This document shows, piece by piece, positions 31,121 through 38,248 of a DNA stretch of 49,982 bases. The notes under the pieces are model-generated. The model was given only the letters and a program-made list of their open reading frames with translations. It did not search any database and was not told the DNA's origin. The stretch is from Iodobacter sp. (GTDB lineage Bacteria; Pseudomonadota; Gammaproteobacteria; Burkholderiales; Chitinibacteraceae), in assembly GCF_025352645.1 (NCBI RefSeq), contig NZ_JANXSO010000130.1, forward strand, positions 1 through 49,982, read 5' to 3'. The position numbers and the translations under genes are program-made. Position 1 is the first letter of the stretch. Every line of letters starts with the position of its first letter.

Positions 31121-31149
31121 ATTCTAGATAAGGATCTGACCTACGTCAA
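31121..31149 (-). promoter_or_regulatory. Sigma-70 promoter of tRNA-Tyr-Gly-Thr-tufB
   Basis: On the minus strand TTGACG and TAGAAT (each five of six consensus bases) are spaced 17 nt apart. The predicted start is near 31114, about 10 nt before the tRNA-Tyr 5' end. Confidence 0.82.
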
Positions 31150-31514
31150 GCAGGATGCGGCGATTATTTTGTATAATGTACGTCATTCATCCTTAAAAAT
31201 GCTTGCAGCTATTTATTAATTCATTAATAAACATAAGCTAAGCGTATTCTCACAATGTTTAAAAAAAAATCAATTTAAGCGCATTTCCTTGCTAAGCACA
31301 TCGCTACACGCATAAGCCGCGTAAAACCATGCTCAGCGATTCAGCACGAAGGGACAAGAGCACTTCATAGCCTACGTTTTATTAGAGACATTTTGAATGG
31401 CGACCCCATAAAACCGCTACTGCAGCCTTTTTTAATGCGTATTTATTGTCCCACTAATTTTATATAGCGAAATATAAAAATATCCGCCTTTTTCACTAAA
31501 AATCAGAATAAGGG

Positions 31515-31543
31515 TTGACGGGTCGAAGAAAATAGGCTTTAAT
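31515..31543 (+). promoter_or_regulatory. Sigma-70 promoter of the tRNA-Phe pair
   Basis: TTGACG, a 17-nt spacer and TTTAAT lie just upstream of the first tRNA-Phe, with a start predicted near 31550. Both boxes match five of six consensus bases. Confidence 0.82.
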
Positions 31544-31557
31544 AGCGACCTCTCAGC

Positions 31558-31633
31558 GGCCTGTTAGCTCAGTTGGTAGAGCAGCGGATTGAAAATCCGC
31601 GTGTCCTTGGTTCGATTCCGAGACAGGCCACCA
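31558..31633 (+). tRNA. tRNA-Phe (GAA anticodon), copy 1
   Basis: 76-nt cloverleaf with acceptor GGCCTGT/ACAGGCC, D-arm AGCTCAGTTGGTAGAGC, anticodon loop TTGAAAA with GAA, T-arm TTGGTTCGATTCCGA and encoded ACCA. Copy 2 lies 54 nt downstream. Confidence 0.96.
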
Positions 31634-31687
31634 AGTTCTTATAAGGTTAGATGTTGTTAATCTGACTGGCTTTAAACCGCTTTATGC

Positions 31688-31763
31688 GGCCCGTTAGCTC
31701 AGTTGGTAGAGCAGCGGATTGAAAATCCGCGTGTCCTTGGTTCGATTCCGAGACGGGCCACCA
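31688..31763 (+). tRNA. tRNA-Phe (GAA anticodon), copy 2
   Basis: Identical to copy 1 except for one acceptor pair: GGCCCGT/ACGGGCC, that is a C-G in place of T-A. Both changed bases are compensatory, so both copies should be functional. It is followed by an intrinsic terminator. Confidence 0.96.
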
Positions 31764-31773
31764 GTATAAAAAG

Positions 31774-31805
31774 AACGGCTCCAATAAAATGGGGCCGTTT
31801 TTCAT
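31774..31805 (+). terminator. Terminator of the tRNA-Phe pair
   Basis: AACGGCTCC and GGGGCCGTT pair (nine pairs, one T-G) around an eight-base loop and run directly into TTTTTC. It lies about 10 nt after the second tRNA. Confidence 0.85.
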
Positions 31806-31896
31806 TTCTGCCAAACTACGAATCAATAGTTCCCCTGATTTTTTTGTGGTTATTGCCTGTGGCCTCCCCCATGATTGCGCTATGATGTTTGCTTCT

Positions 31897-31917
31897 TGCA
31901 ATAATTATTTAATTGCA
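31897..31917 (+). promoter_or_regulatory. Inverted repeat upstream of the GntR gene
   Basis: TGCAAT (31897-31902) and ATTGCA (31912-31917) form a 6-bp inverted repeat with a 9-base AT-only spacer, 20 nt before the GTG start. GntR-family regulators often bind such sites at their own promoters; binding here is inference. Confidence 0.35.
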
Positions 31918-31937
31918 CAGCGAATTAGAGCGGCTCC

Positions 31938-32660
31938 GTGAATAAAATAAAAACAATCCCAAGCAGTACTACTCTTTCTGATCAAATGGTTAAGGCGATT
32001 CGCCGTGACATTTTACTAGGCCGTTTTTTGCCCGGTGATAAACTGCAAATGAATGAATTAAAGCAGTATTATCAAGTAGGCGGCACGCCAATTCGCGAAG
32101 CTTTAGTGCAATTGGTTTGGCAACATTTTGTGGTTATGGAGCCACAAAAAGGCTTTAGGGTTGCGCCTATTTCTTTAGATGAATTACGCGACATTCTGAC
32201 GACAAGACGAGCCATTGCAGGCATTGCTTTAGAAAAAGCCATGCAGCGCGGCGATGAAGAATGGGAGCTAAGCATTATTACTGCATTTCATCGCATGGAG
32301 CGTATTCAACTCGATCAGCCGGATGTAGATTACGAAGAATGGGGCGAGCGCCATATTGCTTTTCATATTGCGCTGATTCAGGCCTGCAACTCGCCAATGA
32401 TGCTTTCCACCCTAGAGAGTATTTATAATCAATTAGAGCGCTATCGGCATATTTGGCTTAATGGTGACTTAGATCAAGTGACCCGCTATCACGACCATGG
32501 TGAACACAAAGTTATTATGGATGCCGTGCTGGCAAGAGATCTTCAATTATCACTACAACTAATTGAAGAGCATTACCAGCACGTGATTGATCTGGCCGAA
32601 TCGTTAAGCCCAGAAAACTTTTCCGAAAGAGTAAAACTCCACCAAAGACTTAAAGCCTAA
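31938..32660 (+). CDS. GntR/FCD-family transcriptional regulator
   Basis: A 240-residue DNA-binding regulator. The winged helix-turn-helix spans about residues 14-76 (IRRDILLGRFLPGDKLQMNE, then GGTPIREALVQLVWQHFVVM). A FadR-type FCD effector domain follows (about 85-225), with histidines HIAFH, DHGEHK and EHYQHV that form the metal/ligand pocket in this family. The start is a GTG with no clear ribosome site; the next methionine (residue 17) is already in the helix, so GTG is kept. Its 3' end overlaps pdxY by 11 nt on the opposite strand. The ligand and targets cannot be told from sequence. Confidence 0.85.
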   Translation: MNKIKTIPSSTTLSDQMVKAIRRDILLGRFLPGDKLQMNELKQYYQVGGTPIREALVQLVWQHFVVMEPQKGFRVAPISLDELRDILTTRRAIAGIALEKAMQRGDEEWELSIITAFHRMERIQLDQPDVDYEEWGERHIAFHIALIQACNSPMMLSTLESIYNQLERYRHIWLNGDLDQVTRYHDHGEHKVIMDAVLARDLQLSLQLIEEHYQHVIDLAESLSPENFSERVKLHQRLKA

Positions 32661-33504
32661 AGGCAGATAGCAGTTGCGATGGGCAGGTATATTCCTGCTT
32701 AGCCGCCACCACAGCCAGCTCATAACGTAATTGCCTTGCCGTCTCAAGTAAAGCGCCGTACACCGCGGCGGTGGTGTGCTCCAGCGCCTCCACAATAGGC
32801 TTACCCGTGAGTAGGCTGGCCAAGAATATCGCCGAAGTCATATCCCCCACTCCAACTGGCTCTTTATCAAACTCTAGAATAGGCCGGCGAATCAGCCAGG
32901 CCTCATCAGCGGTGAGTGCCAGCATTTCAAAATCGCTTGGTTTTTTGTCTTGGTAATGCAGATGTTTGATCAGAATTGTTTGCGGCCCTTTTGCCAGCAG
33001 CTCATGACAAGCCGCAACAATTTCCACCAAACTGTACAGCTTTCTGCCAACGATCATTTCTAATTCTAATTGATTGGGCGATACAATATTGGCTTGCGGA
33101 ATAGCCCGTTCAATTAAAAACTCGGCCACACCAGGCGCTACAATGCAGCCTTTTAGCGGGTGGCCCATCACGGGATCACAATGATAAATCGCTAAAGGAT
33201 TAGCTTCTCTAACAAGTTGTAATGCTTTAAGAATATGATCGCCCTGCCCCGCACTACCAATATATCCAGACAACAGCGCATTGCATTCTGCCAACTGCCC
33301 AGTCTTAGCAATACCTGCCACTAATTCGCTAATCTGCGCCTCTGGCATCACCATTCCTGCCCAGTGACCATATTGGGTATGGTTAGAAAACTGTACTGTA
33401 TGGAGCGGCCAAACATTTGCCCCCATGCATTGCATTGGAAACACTGCCGCACTATTGCCAGCATGGCCAAACACCACATGCGATTGAATAGAAAGAATAT
33501 TCAT
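32650..33504 (-). CDS. pdxY: Pyridoxal kinase PdxY
   Basis: PdxY phosphorylates pyridoxal with ATP in the PLP salvage pathway. The start MNILSIQSHVVFGHAGNSAA matches E. coli PdxY; the 284-residue product keeps NVWPLHTVQFSNHTQYGHWA, CDPVMGHPLKGCIVAPGVAE (about 109-128) and the GVGD catalytic motif (218-221). An upstream in-frame start was rejected for lack of family match. It lies 130 nt after tyrS on the same strand, but two hairpins, one with a T-run, separate them. Its product is the cofactor of the nearby decarboxylase. Confidence 0.95.
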   Translation of the reverse strand: MNILSIQSHVVFGHAGNSAAVFPMQCMGANVWPLHTVQFSNHTQYGHWAGMVMPEAQISELVAGIAKTGQLAECNALLSGYIGSAGQGDHILKALQLVREANPLAIYHCDPVMGHPLKGCIVAPGVAEFLIERAIPQANIVSPNQLELEMIVGRKLYSLVEIVAACHELLAKGPQTILIKHLHYQDKKPSDFEMLALTADEAWLIRRPILEFDKEPVGVGDMTSAIFLASLLTGKPIVEALEHTTAAVYGALLETARQLRYELAVVAAKQEYTCPSQLLSAFRL

Positions 33505-33554
33505 AAGAGATCCAAAAATAGTGCAATGCACGTAAAAGTTGCGGCATAAAAATA

Positions 33555-33604
33555 CATAAAAAAATCACCATCCTAGCAAGGCAAAGCCATACAGAATGGT
33601 GATT
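33555..33604 (-). terminator. Terminator downstream of tyrS
   Basis: On the minus strand AATCACCAT (33596-33604) pairs with ATGGTGATT (33563-33571) around a 24-base loop that itself contains GGC-TTT-GCC, and TTTTTTTATG follows. It should end the permease-tyrS transcript before pdxY. Confidence 0.75.
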
Positions 33605-33607
33605 CAA

Positions 33608-33630
33608 TTTACTGACTATTGATCAGTAAA
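33608..33630. other. Short hairpin after the tyrS stop
   Basis: TTTACTGA and TCAGTAAA form a perfect 8-bp inverted repeat with a 7-base loop, immediately before the terminator in the direction of tyrS transcription. Confidence 0.5.
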
Positions 33631-33634
33631 ACAA

Positions 33635-34912
33635 TTACTTCCAAACAATCAAGCAATGGTTCTTTTTGCCACGCCTCAGCAGGGTATAACTACCAAAGCG
33701 ATGGTTGATCGCCCCCATATGGTAAGCAACATCGCTTACCTTTTGACCATTAATACTCACTGCATCGCTTTCAATAAAACTACGCGCTTGGGTTTTTGAG
33801 CTAGCAAGCTCTGAGGCAACCAAAGCATCAGCCAAGCTAGTTTCTGTGTAACCCAGCTCGAGATGATGAACGCCATCTAGTGCTAATTGCTGAAAATCTT
33901 CTTCGGTTAAAGCACTTTGATCTTCTGCAAATAGATTCTGGCTGATGCGCTTAGCCGCCTCCAAAGCCGCCTTACCATGTACTAACTCCGTAGCATGATC
34001 TGCCAAAATACGCTGTGCGCTTGGGGCTGCGCCGCTAGCACGATCTGCCGCTTCAATGGCATCAATTTCAGCCAGAGTCATAAAGGTAAAGTACTTCATA
34101 AAGCGGTAAACATCGTCATCCGATGTGGTCAGCCAGAACTGGTAAAACTTGTAAGGCGAGCATTTACTTGGATCCAGCCAAATGGCATTGCCTTCGCTCT
34201 TACCAAACTTAGTGCCATCTGATTTAGTAATCAGCGGCATGGTAATGCCAAACACCTGCTGCTGATTCATCCGACGAGTCAGATCAACCCCTGCCGTAAT
34301 ATTGCCCCATTGATCAGAGCCGCCCAATTGCAGTTGGCAATCATGGCTCTTATTTAATACTGCAAAGTCATAACTTTGCAGCAGGCTGTAGGCAAACTCG
34401 GTAAATGAAATACCCACTTCATCACGGTTCAGCCTTTGCTTTACCGATTCTTTATTAATCATGGCATTCACGGAGAAATGCTTGCCGATATCGCGCAAGA
34501 AGCTCAGCACATCCATGCCTGCAAACCAATCGTTATTGTTCACCATGGCTGCACTATTGGCACCACAGTCAAAATCTAAGAATGGCGAGACTTGCTTGCG
34601 AATCTTATCCACCCAGCCAGCAACCACATCAGGCGTATTGAGTGAACGCTCAGTGGCTTTAAAGCTAGGATCACCAATCATACCGGTCGCGCCGCCCACC
34701 AAAGCCAAAGGGCGATGGCCTGCCATTTGAAAACGCTTTAAAGCCAGCAATGGCACAAGATGGCCTAGATGCAGGCTATCTGCCGTTGGATCAAAGCCAC
34801 AATAAAGCGTAACGGATTTCTGCGCGAGGATGGCATCGAGTGCTGCGGCATCGGTTACTTGCGCAATCAAGCCTCGCTCTTGTAACTGGCTAATTAAATT
34901 TGATTCTTTCAT
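33635..34912 (-). CDS. tyrS: Tyrosyl-tRNA synthetase
   Basis: Class I synthetase that charges tRNA-Tyr. The ATG at 34912 has GGAG six nt upstream and gives [20 protein letters not shown], like other TyrS proteins; a start four codons earlier lacks a ribosome site. The 425-residue product has HLGH (48-51), the tyrosine-binding [14 protein letters not shown] and DQWGN regions, KFGKS (235-239) in the KMSKS position, and a C-terminal S4 domain from about 355. It is 34 nt after the aromatic permease, so it sits in the tyrosine locus and may be a locus-specific second copy. Confidence 0.96.
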   Translation of the reverse strand: MKESNLISQLQERGLIAQVTDAAALDAILAQKSVTLYCGFDPTADSLHLGHLVPLLALKRFQMAGHRPLALVGGATGMIGDPSFKATERSLNTPDVVAGWVDKIRKQVSPFLDFDCGANSAAMVNNNDWFAGMDVLSFLRDIGKHFSVNAMINKESVKQRLNRDEVGISFTEFAYSLLQSYDFAVLNKSHDCQLQLGGSDQWGNITAGVDLTRRMNQQQVFGITMPLITKSDGTKFGKSEGNAIWLDPSKCSPYKFYQFWLTTSDDDVYRFMKYFTFMTLAEIDAIEAADRASGAAPSAQRILADHATELVHGKAALEAAKRISQNLFAEDQSALTEEDFQQLALDGVHHLELGYTETSLADALVASELASSKTQARSFIESDAVSINGQKVSDVAYHMGAINHRFGSYTLLRRGKKNHCLIVWK

Positions 34913-34946
34913 AGCATGCTCCATCTAAACAATAAGTAAGTGGGGA

Positions 34947-36179
34947 TCAGCAAATCGGTAATAAATTCTGCATTTTCATAATTTGAAAAACAATGATGCA
35001 CAAGCCCATCGTCGTCACGGTACAAAATGAGCAGGCATTGCCAGGAACTCGCCAATCCGCACTGTATGTGGTTTGCCTACGCAATTTATATAGCGCCAGA
35101 GCTGGGAATAAAATCGCCAGTATGGATAGGAAAATAGCGGCAGCCCCCAGCGCTAATACAAAGCCTTCTGGGTAAATCCATGCAAATACAAACGGTGGAA
35201 GATAAGTGGCCAGAGCCGTAATTAAGCGATCATGCTTAGAATCTTTCCAACCAATACTGCTTGCCACCGAATCAAACAATCCTAAGGAGACGCAAAGATA
35301 AGAGGTAAACAGAGCAATGGATGAAAACAAACTAATTAAACTAGGTATCCAGCGATTACTGGTGCTTGCATGAATAAAATCAAGAAACATGCCCACCGAG
35401 CCTTGGTTTTCCGCCAGCGTCAGAAAGCTATTCTCCCCCATTCTGGGCACGAGGCCGAGACTGCAATATTCCCAAATGCCGTAGACCAATAGCGGAATAA
35501 GCCCGCCAAGGATAAAAATATTGCGCAGCGTTTGTGGCTTATCACGGCCAATATATTTCACCATGCTGGGGATACTGCCATGAAAGCCAAAGGCAGTTAT
35601 AAACACCGGAAAAGCCGCATAAATATAGCGACTGGAATCCTGGGAATTATTTAAATTGCCTTGATTTACATAGGGCTGAATAGTGATTGCCATGGCAAAG
35701 AAGATAAATACATTCAAGCTAAACAGTACGCGATTAACGCGGTCTACTGCGCCGGTGCTCATATAGACAATAGAGCCGATTAGCAGGGTAAAGATCGCCG
35801 CAACGACGGCAGAAGGGACATCGATTCCCAAATACTGTTTAATATTTGAGGTATAGGACGAGGCAGCACCAGAGATATACGCACCAGAAAGTGCATATAA
35901 AAGCAGTAACAAGGAGGCGTTGATAATCCACAAACCTTTGTTGCCGAACAAACTTTGTGCCATTACATCAAAACCACTGCCCTCAGGAAAGGCCAGTGAG
36001 ACTTCCAGCAGCATCAACGCGGTATAGGTCATCAGCAGCCAGATACAGACCAGTGCAAGGCTAGCGTAGGTGTAGCCCATTCCAGAGGAAACCAGAGGCA
36101 ATGCCAGCATTCCTGCCCCCAGCATGGTGCCGGAAATCAGCAGCGTAGCGCCCACCGCTTTGTAGTTAATCGCAAACAT
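34947..36179 (-). CDS. tyrP: Aromatic amino-acid permease (HAAAP family, TyrP-like)
   Basis: An inner-membrane proton symporter for tyrosine and related aromatic amino acids. The 410-residue protein has about eleven hydrophobic segments. The first is AVGATLLISGTMLGAGMLAL, a family hallmark, followed by SSGMGYTYASLALVCIWLLM. It resembles the E. coli TyrP/Mtr/TnaB family and not the APC antiporter at 38249-39730. It follows the decarboxylase after a terminator and precedes tyrS by 34 nt. Substrate specificity for tyrosine is inferred from context. Confidence 0.88.
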   Translation of the reverse strand: MFAINYKAVGATLLISGTMLGAGMLALPLVSSGMGYTYASLALVCIWLLMTYTALMLLEVSLAFPEGSGFDVMAQSLFGNKGLWIINASLLLLLYALSGAYISGAASSYTSNIKQYLGIDVPSAVVAAIFTLLIGSIVYMSTGAVDRVNRVLFSLNVFIFFAMAITIQPYVNQGNLNNSQDSSRYIYAAFPVFITAFGFHGSIPSMVKYIGRDKPQTLRNIFILGGLIPLLVYGIWEYCSLGLVPRMGENSFLTLAENQGSVGMFLDFIHASTSNRWIPSLISLFSSIALFTSYLCVSLGLFDSVASSIGWKDSKHDRLITALATYLPPFVFAWIYPEGFVLALGAAAIFLSILAILFPALALYKLRRQTTYSADWRVPGNACSFCTVTTMGLCIIVFQIMKMQNLLPIC

Positions 36180-36261
36180 AGCCCAACCTTTTAATCATCC
36201 CGCACAAATAAGCGGATTGATCTGATAATTAACTTGAATAGAAACATTGATCTCTTCGATG

Positions 36262-36297
36262 GCAAAAAACCCACCTCGGCTGAGGCGGGTTTTTTTG
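36262..36297 (-). terminator. Terminator after tyrosine decarboxylase
   Basis: On the minus strand CCCGCCTC-AGCC-GAGGTGGG (eight pairs, one G-T) is followed by TTTTTTGCC. The opposite strand also has a T-run, but its stem has a mismatch, so it is best read as the terminator of the antiporter-decarboxylase transcript. Confidence 0.85.
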
Positions 36298-36299
36298 CA

Positions 36300-38213
36300 T
36301 TAAGCAGCTTTTAATTGATTGGCTTCTTTGGCTTCCATATCGATGATATGGCCTAGTTTTTCTGCAAAAATGGCGCGCAGATTAGTCCAGTAGTCTTCAA
36401 AGCCTTGTGGATCACGCAAGAAGTGAGTCATCACCGCAGCGCGCAAGATGTAAACGCTTTGGGTTTTATCCCATTCTTTGCGGCTGAAACCACGGCTTTC
36501 AGCGTACATCCAAGGGGTATCACCGTATTCGTCAAAGGCGAGCGAAGTGGATGAAGTCAGGAAATCATTGCTATAGGTGCGGCCCGATGAGTAAGAGCAC
36601 ACTTCGTACATGCGTTGATTCAGACGGTTATGGTCTTCCAAGCTTGGATTGCCGATTTCCTTAAAGGTGAAGTTCACCATATGGAAATCTGGGTGCATCA
36701 ATGGGCGCAATTCAAAGCGACGATTACCCACCACAATCGGTTTTGCCATGGCTAGCTTTTGTGCAAACCAATCGGCAGTCACAATACCGCGACCAATGAC
36801 CTTGCCGTAGCCTGAAATATTCAGTGGCACTAAGCGATGCGCTGCCCATACTGCCGCAGCGGTTGCACCGGCTTTAGAGCCTTCCATAATGGATGAGCCC
36901 AGCACCACATTTTGTTCTTCACCCGCATCATCAGCTTCTTCAAATACATAGGCCGCGTGGTAGGAGATCAGATCAACAATGCGCTTGTCTTTCATACATA
37001 CCGCACCGGCAGCGTATTGAATAAAGCCAGCTTTGTGCGGGTCCACCGTAATCGAATCGGCTTCAGACATCGCTTTAAAGCCTTCGTACACCGCACGTTT
37101 AGGCCAAGTTACGCCTTCAGGGATAATATCTTCGGCGCGATAACGGGCAACGAGTGCATCGTATTCCATGAATTTGCTGTTTTCATCAAGGAACATCGCG
37201 CGGACATAACCACCGTAAGCCGCATCAACGTGAACATAGAAAGACACGCCGAATTTTTCTTCACATTCACGGCGCAGCTTGATCACTTCATCTACTTGAT
37301 CAATCGAGCCTTCTTCGGTTGTACCCACTACCGCCACCATACCGAGGATAGGCGTACCTTCTTCGATCAATTTAAAGGTAATGGCGCGCATTGTTTCAAC
37401 GTCGGTGCGGTAGTTTTCATCCACTGGCAGCGGAACAATATGCTCTTGACCAATACCCATCACATCCATGGCTTTCATCCATGAATAATGCTTAGACATT
37501 GGCACAAGAAATTTACCCAGCTGGCCTTGTTTAACACCCACACCACGTACAGTCAGCGCACGCACTTCTTCAAACAGACCACGTTTTTTCAGCTCGTCAG
37601 ACAAATCCAGAATGGCTGTTGGCGACATATTCAGTAATTGCTGTTCGCTCATGCCAGCCACTAAATCTTTAGCTTTTTCATGCTGAGCAATGGCTAAAGG
37701 CAGGGATTTCAGATTACGCGCAACCCAAACGCCTTCGTAGTTAGCAACCGTACCGCCAGAAGTAATGTGGCCCCATGACTTTTGTACGTCGTAACCAAAC
37801 ATCGCACACAGATCACGGCCTGCTTCTAATTCAAGCTCGGTGGTCGTAGGAGACGCTTCATGCGCACAATTGTTTGGGTTGTAAAGCATGGTCATTACAT
37901 AAGCGATATTAGAAACCATCAGCGTATCGGCATTCATATGGCCTAAATAACGCGGCGAGAACCAAGGCACTGAAGTGGTTTTTAGCTTGGAAGACAGCTG
38001 ACGCAAAATGCCTTCGGTGCGATAAAGCGTATTACGGAAATCAGGCTGATGCTGATCCATTGGAGTAAGCAGAGGAGCATCTTCCGGGTGAAAATCTGCA
38101 CGCCAGTGAATATGCTCATCCACCGCGTAATCAACCATTTCTTTAAAGAATTCACGATTTTCTGATTTTGGGCCAAGAAACAGCGCATCAACGTTCATTG
38201 AGGTTTTAAACAT
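36300..38213 (-). CDS. tyrDC: PLP-dependent tyrosine decarboxylase
   Basis: Removes the carboxyl group of L-tyrosine to give tyramine and CO2, using up a cytoplasmic proton. The 637-residue group II decarboxylase has HVDAAYGG (328-335, Asp330 to the PLP nitrogen), the PLP lysine in DPHK (391-394), the stacking histidine in SKHYSW (about 242), and GSKAGATAAAVWAAHRLVPL. It aligns throughout with enterococcal TyrDC (for example SVPWFSPRYLGHMNADTLM and KHYSWMKAMDVMGIGQE). An AGGAG site lies 6 nt before the ATG. It is 35 nt after the antiporter, hence cotranscribed. Activity on DOPA or phenylalanine is possible. Confidence 0.93.
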   Translation of the reverse strand: MFKTSMNVDALFLGPKSENREFFKEMVDYAVDEHIHWRADFHPEDAPLLTPMDQHQPDFRNTLYRTEGILRQLSSKLKTTSVPWFSPRYLGHMNADTLMVSNIAYVMTMLYNPNNCAHEASPTTTELELEAGRDLCAMFGYDVQKSWGHITSGGTVANYEGVWVARNLKSLPLAIAQHEKAKDLVAGMSEQQLLNMSPTAILDLSDELKKRGLFEEVRALTVRGVGVKQGQLGKFLVPMSKHYSWMKAMDVMGIGQEHIVPLPVDENYRTDVETMRAITFKLIEEGTPILGMVAVVGTTEEGSIDQVDEVIKLRRECEEKFGVSFYVHVDAAYGGYVRAMFLDENSKFMEYDALVARYRAEDIIPEGVTWPKRAVYEGFKAMSEADSITVDPHKAGFIQYAAGAVCMKDKRIVDLISYHAAYVFEEADDAGEEQNVVLGSSIMEGSKAGATAAAVWAAHRLVPLNISGYGKVIGRGIVTADWFAQKLAMAKPIVVGNRRFELRPLMHPDFHMVNFTFKEIGNPSLEDHNRLNQRMYEVCSYSSGRTYSNDFLTSSTSLAFDEYGDTPWMYAESRGFSRKEWDKTQSVYILRAAVMTHFLRDPQGFEDYWTNLRAIFAEKLGHIIDMEAKEANQLKAA

Positions 38214-38248
38214 TTTGAACTCCTGATTAATTAATTTTGAGCCGGCGC

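Larger units (their letters stand above)
31105..31557. other. Divergent tRNA intergenic region
   Basis: The 453-nt gap holds two outward-facing tRNA promoters: minus strand at 31121-31149 and plus strand at 31515-31543. The ~360 nt between them are AT-rich, with no supported gene, no clear hairpin terminator and no recognised repeat. Confidence 0.6.

Noticed and set aside
31172-31177. TATAAT on the plus strand in the tRNA gap
   Set aside because: No -35 box lies 16-18 nt upstream and no gene starts downstream within reach.
31558-31763. Tandem tRNA-Phe as an attachment-site duplication of an integrated element
   Set aside because: Both copies are full-length, differ by a compensatory pair, and no integrase or cargo lies between them; only 54 nt separate them.
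36300-38213. Glutamate decarboxylase assignment for the group II decarboxylase
   Set aside because: The sequence follows enterococcal tyrosine decarboxylase (SVPWFSPRYLGHMN, KHYSW, GSKAGATAAAVWAAH) along its full length, and the locus contains tyrS and an aromatic permease.
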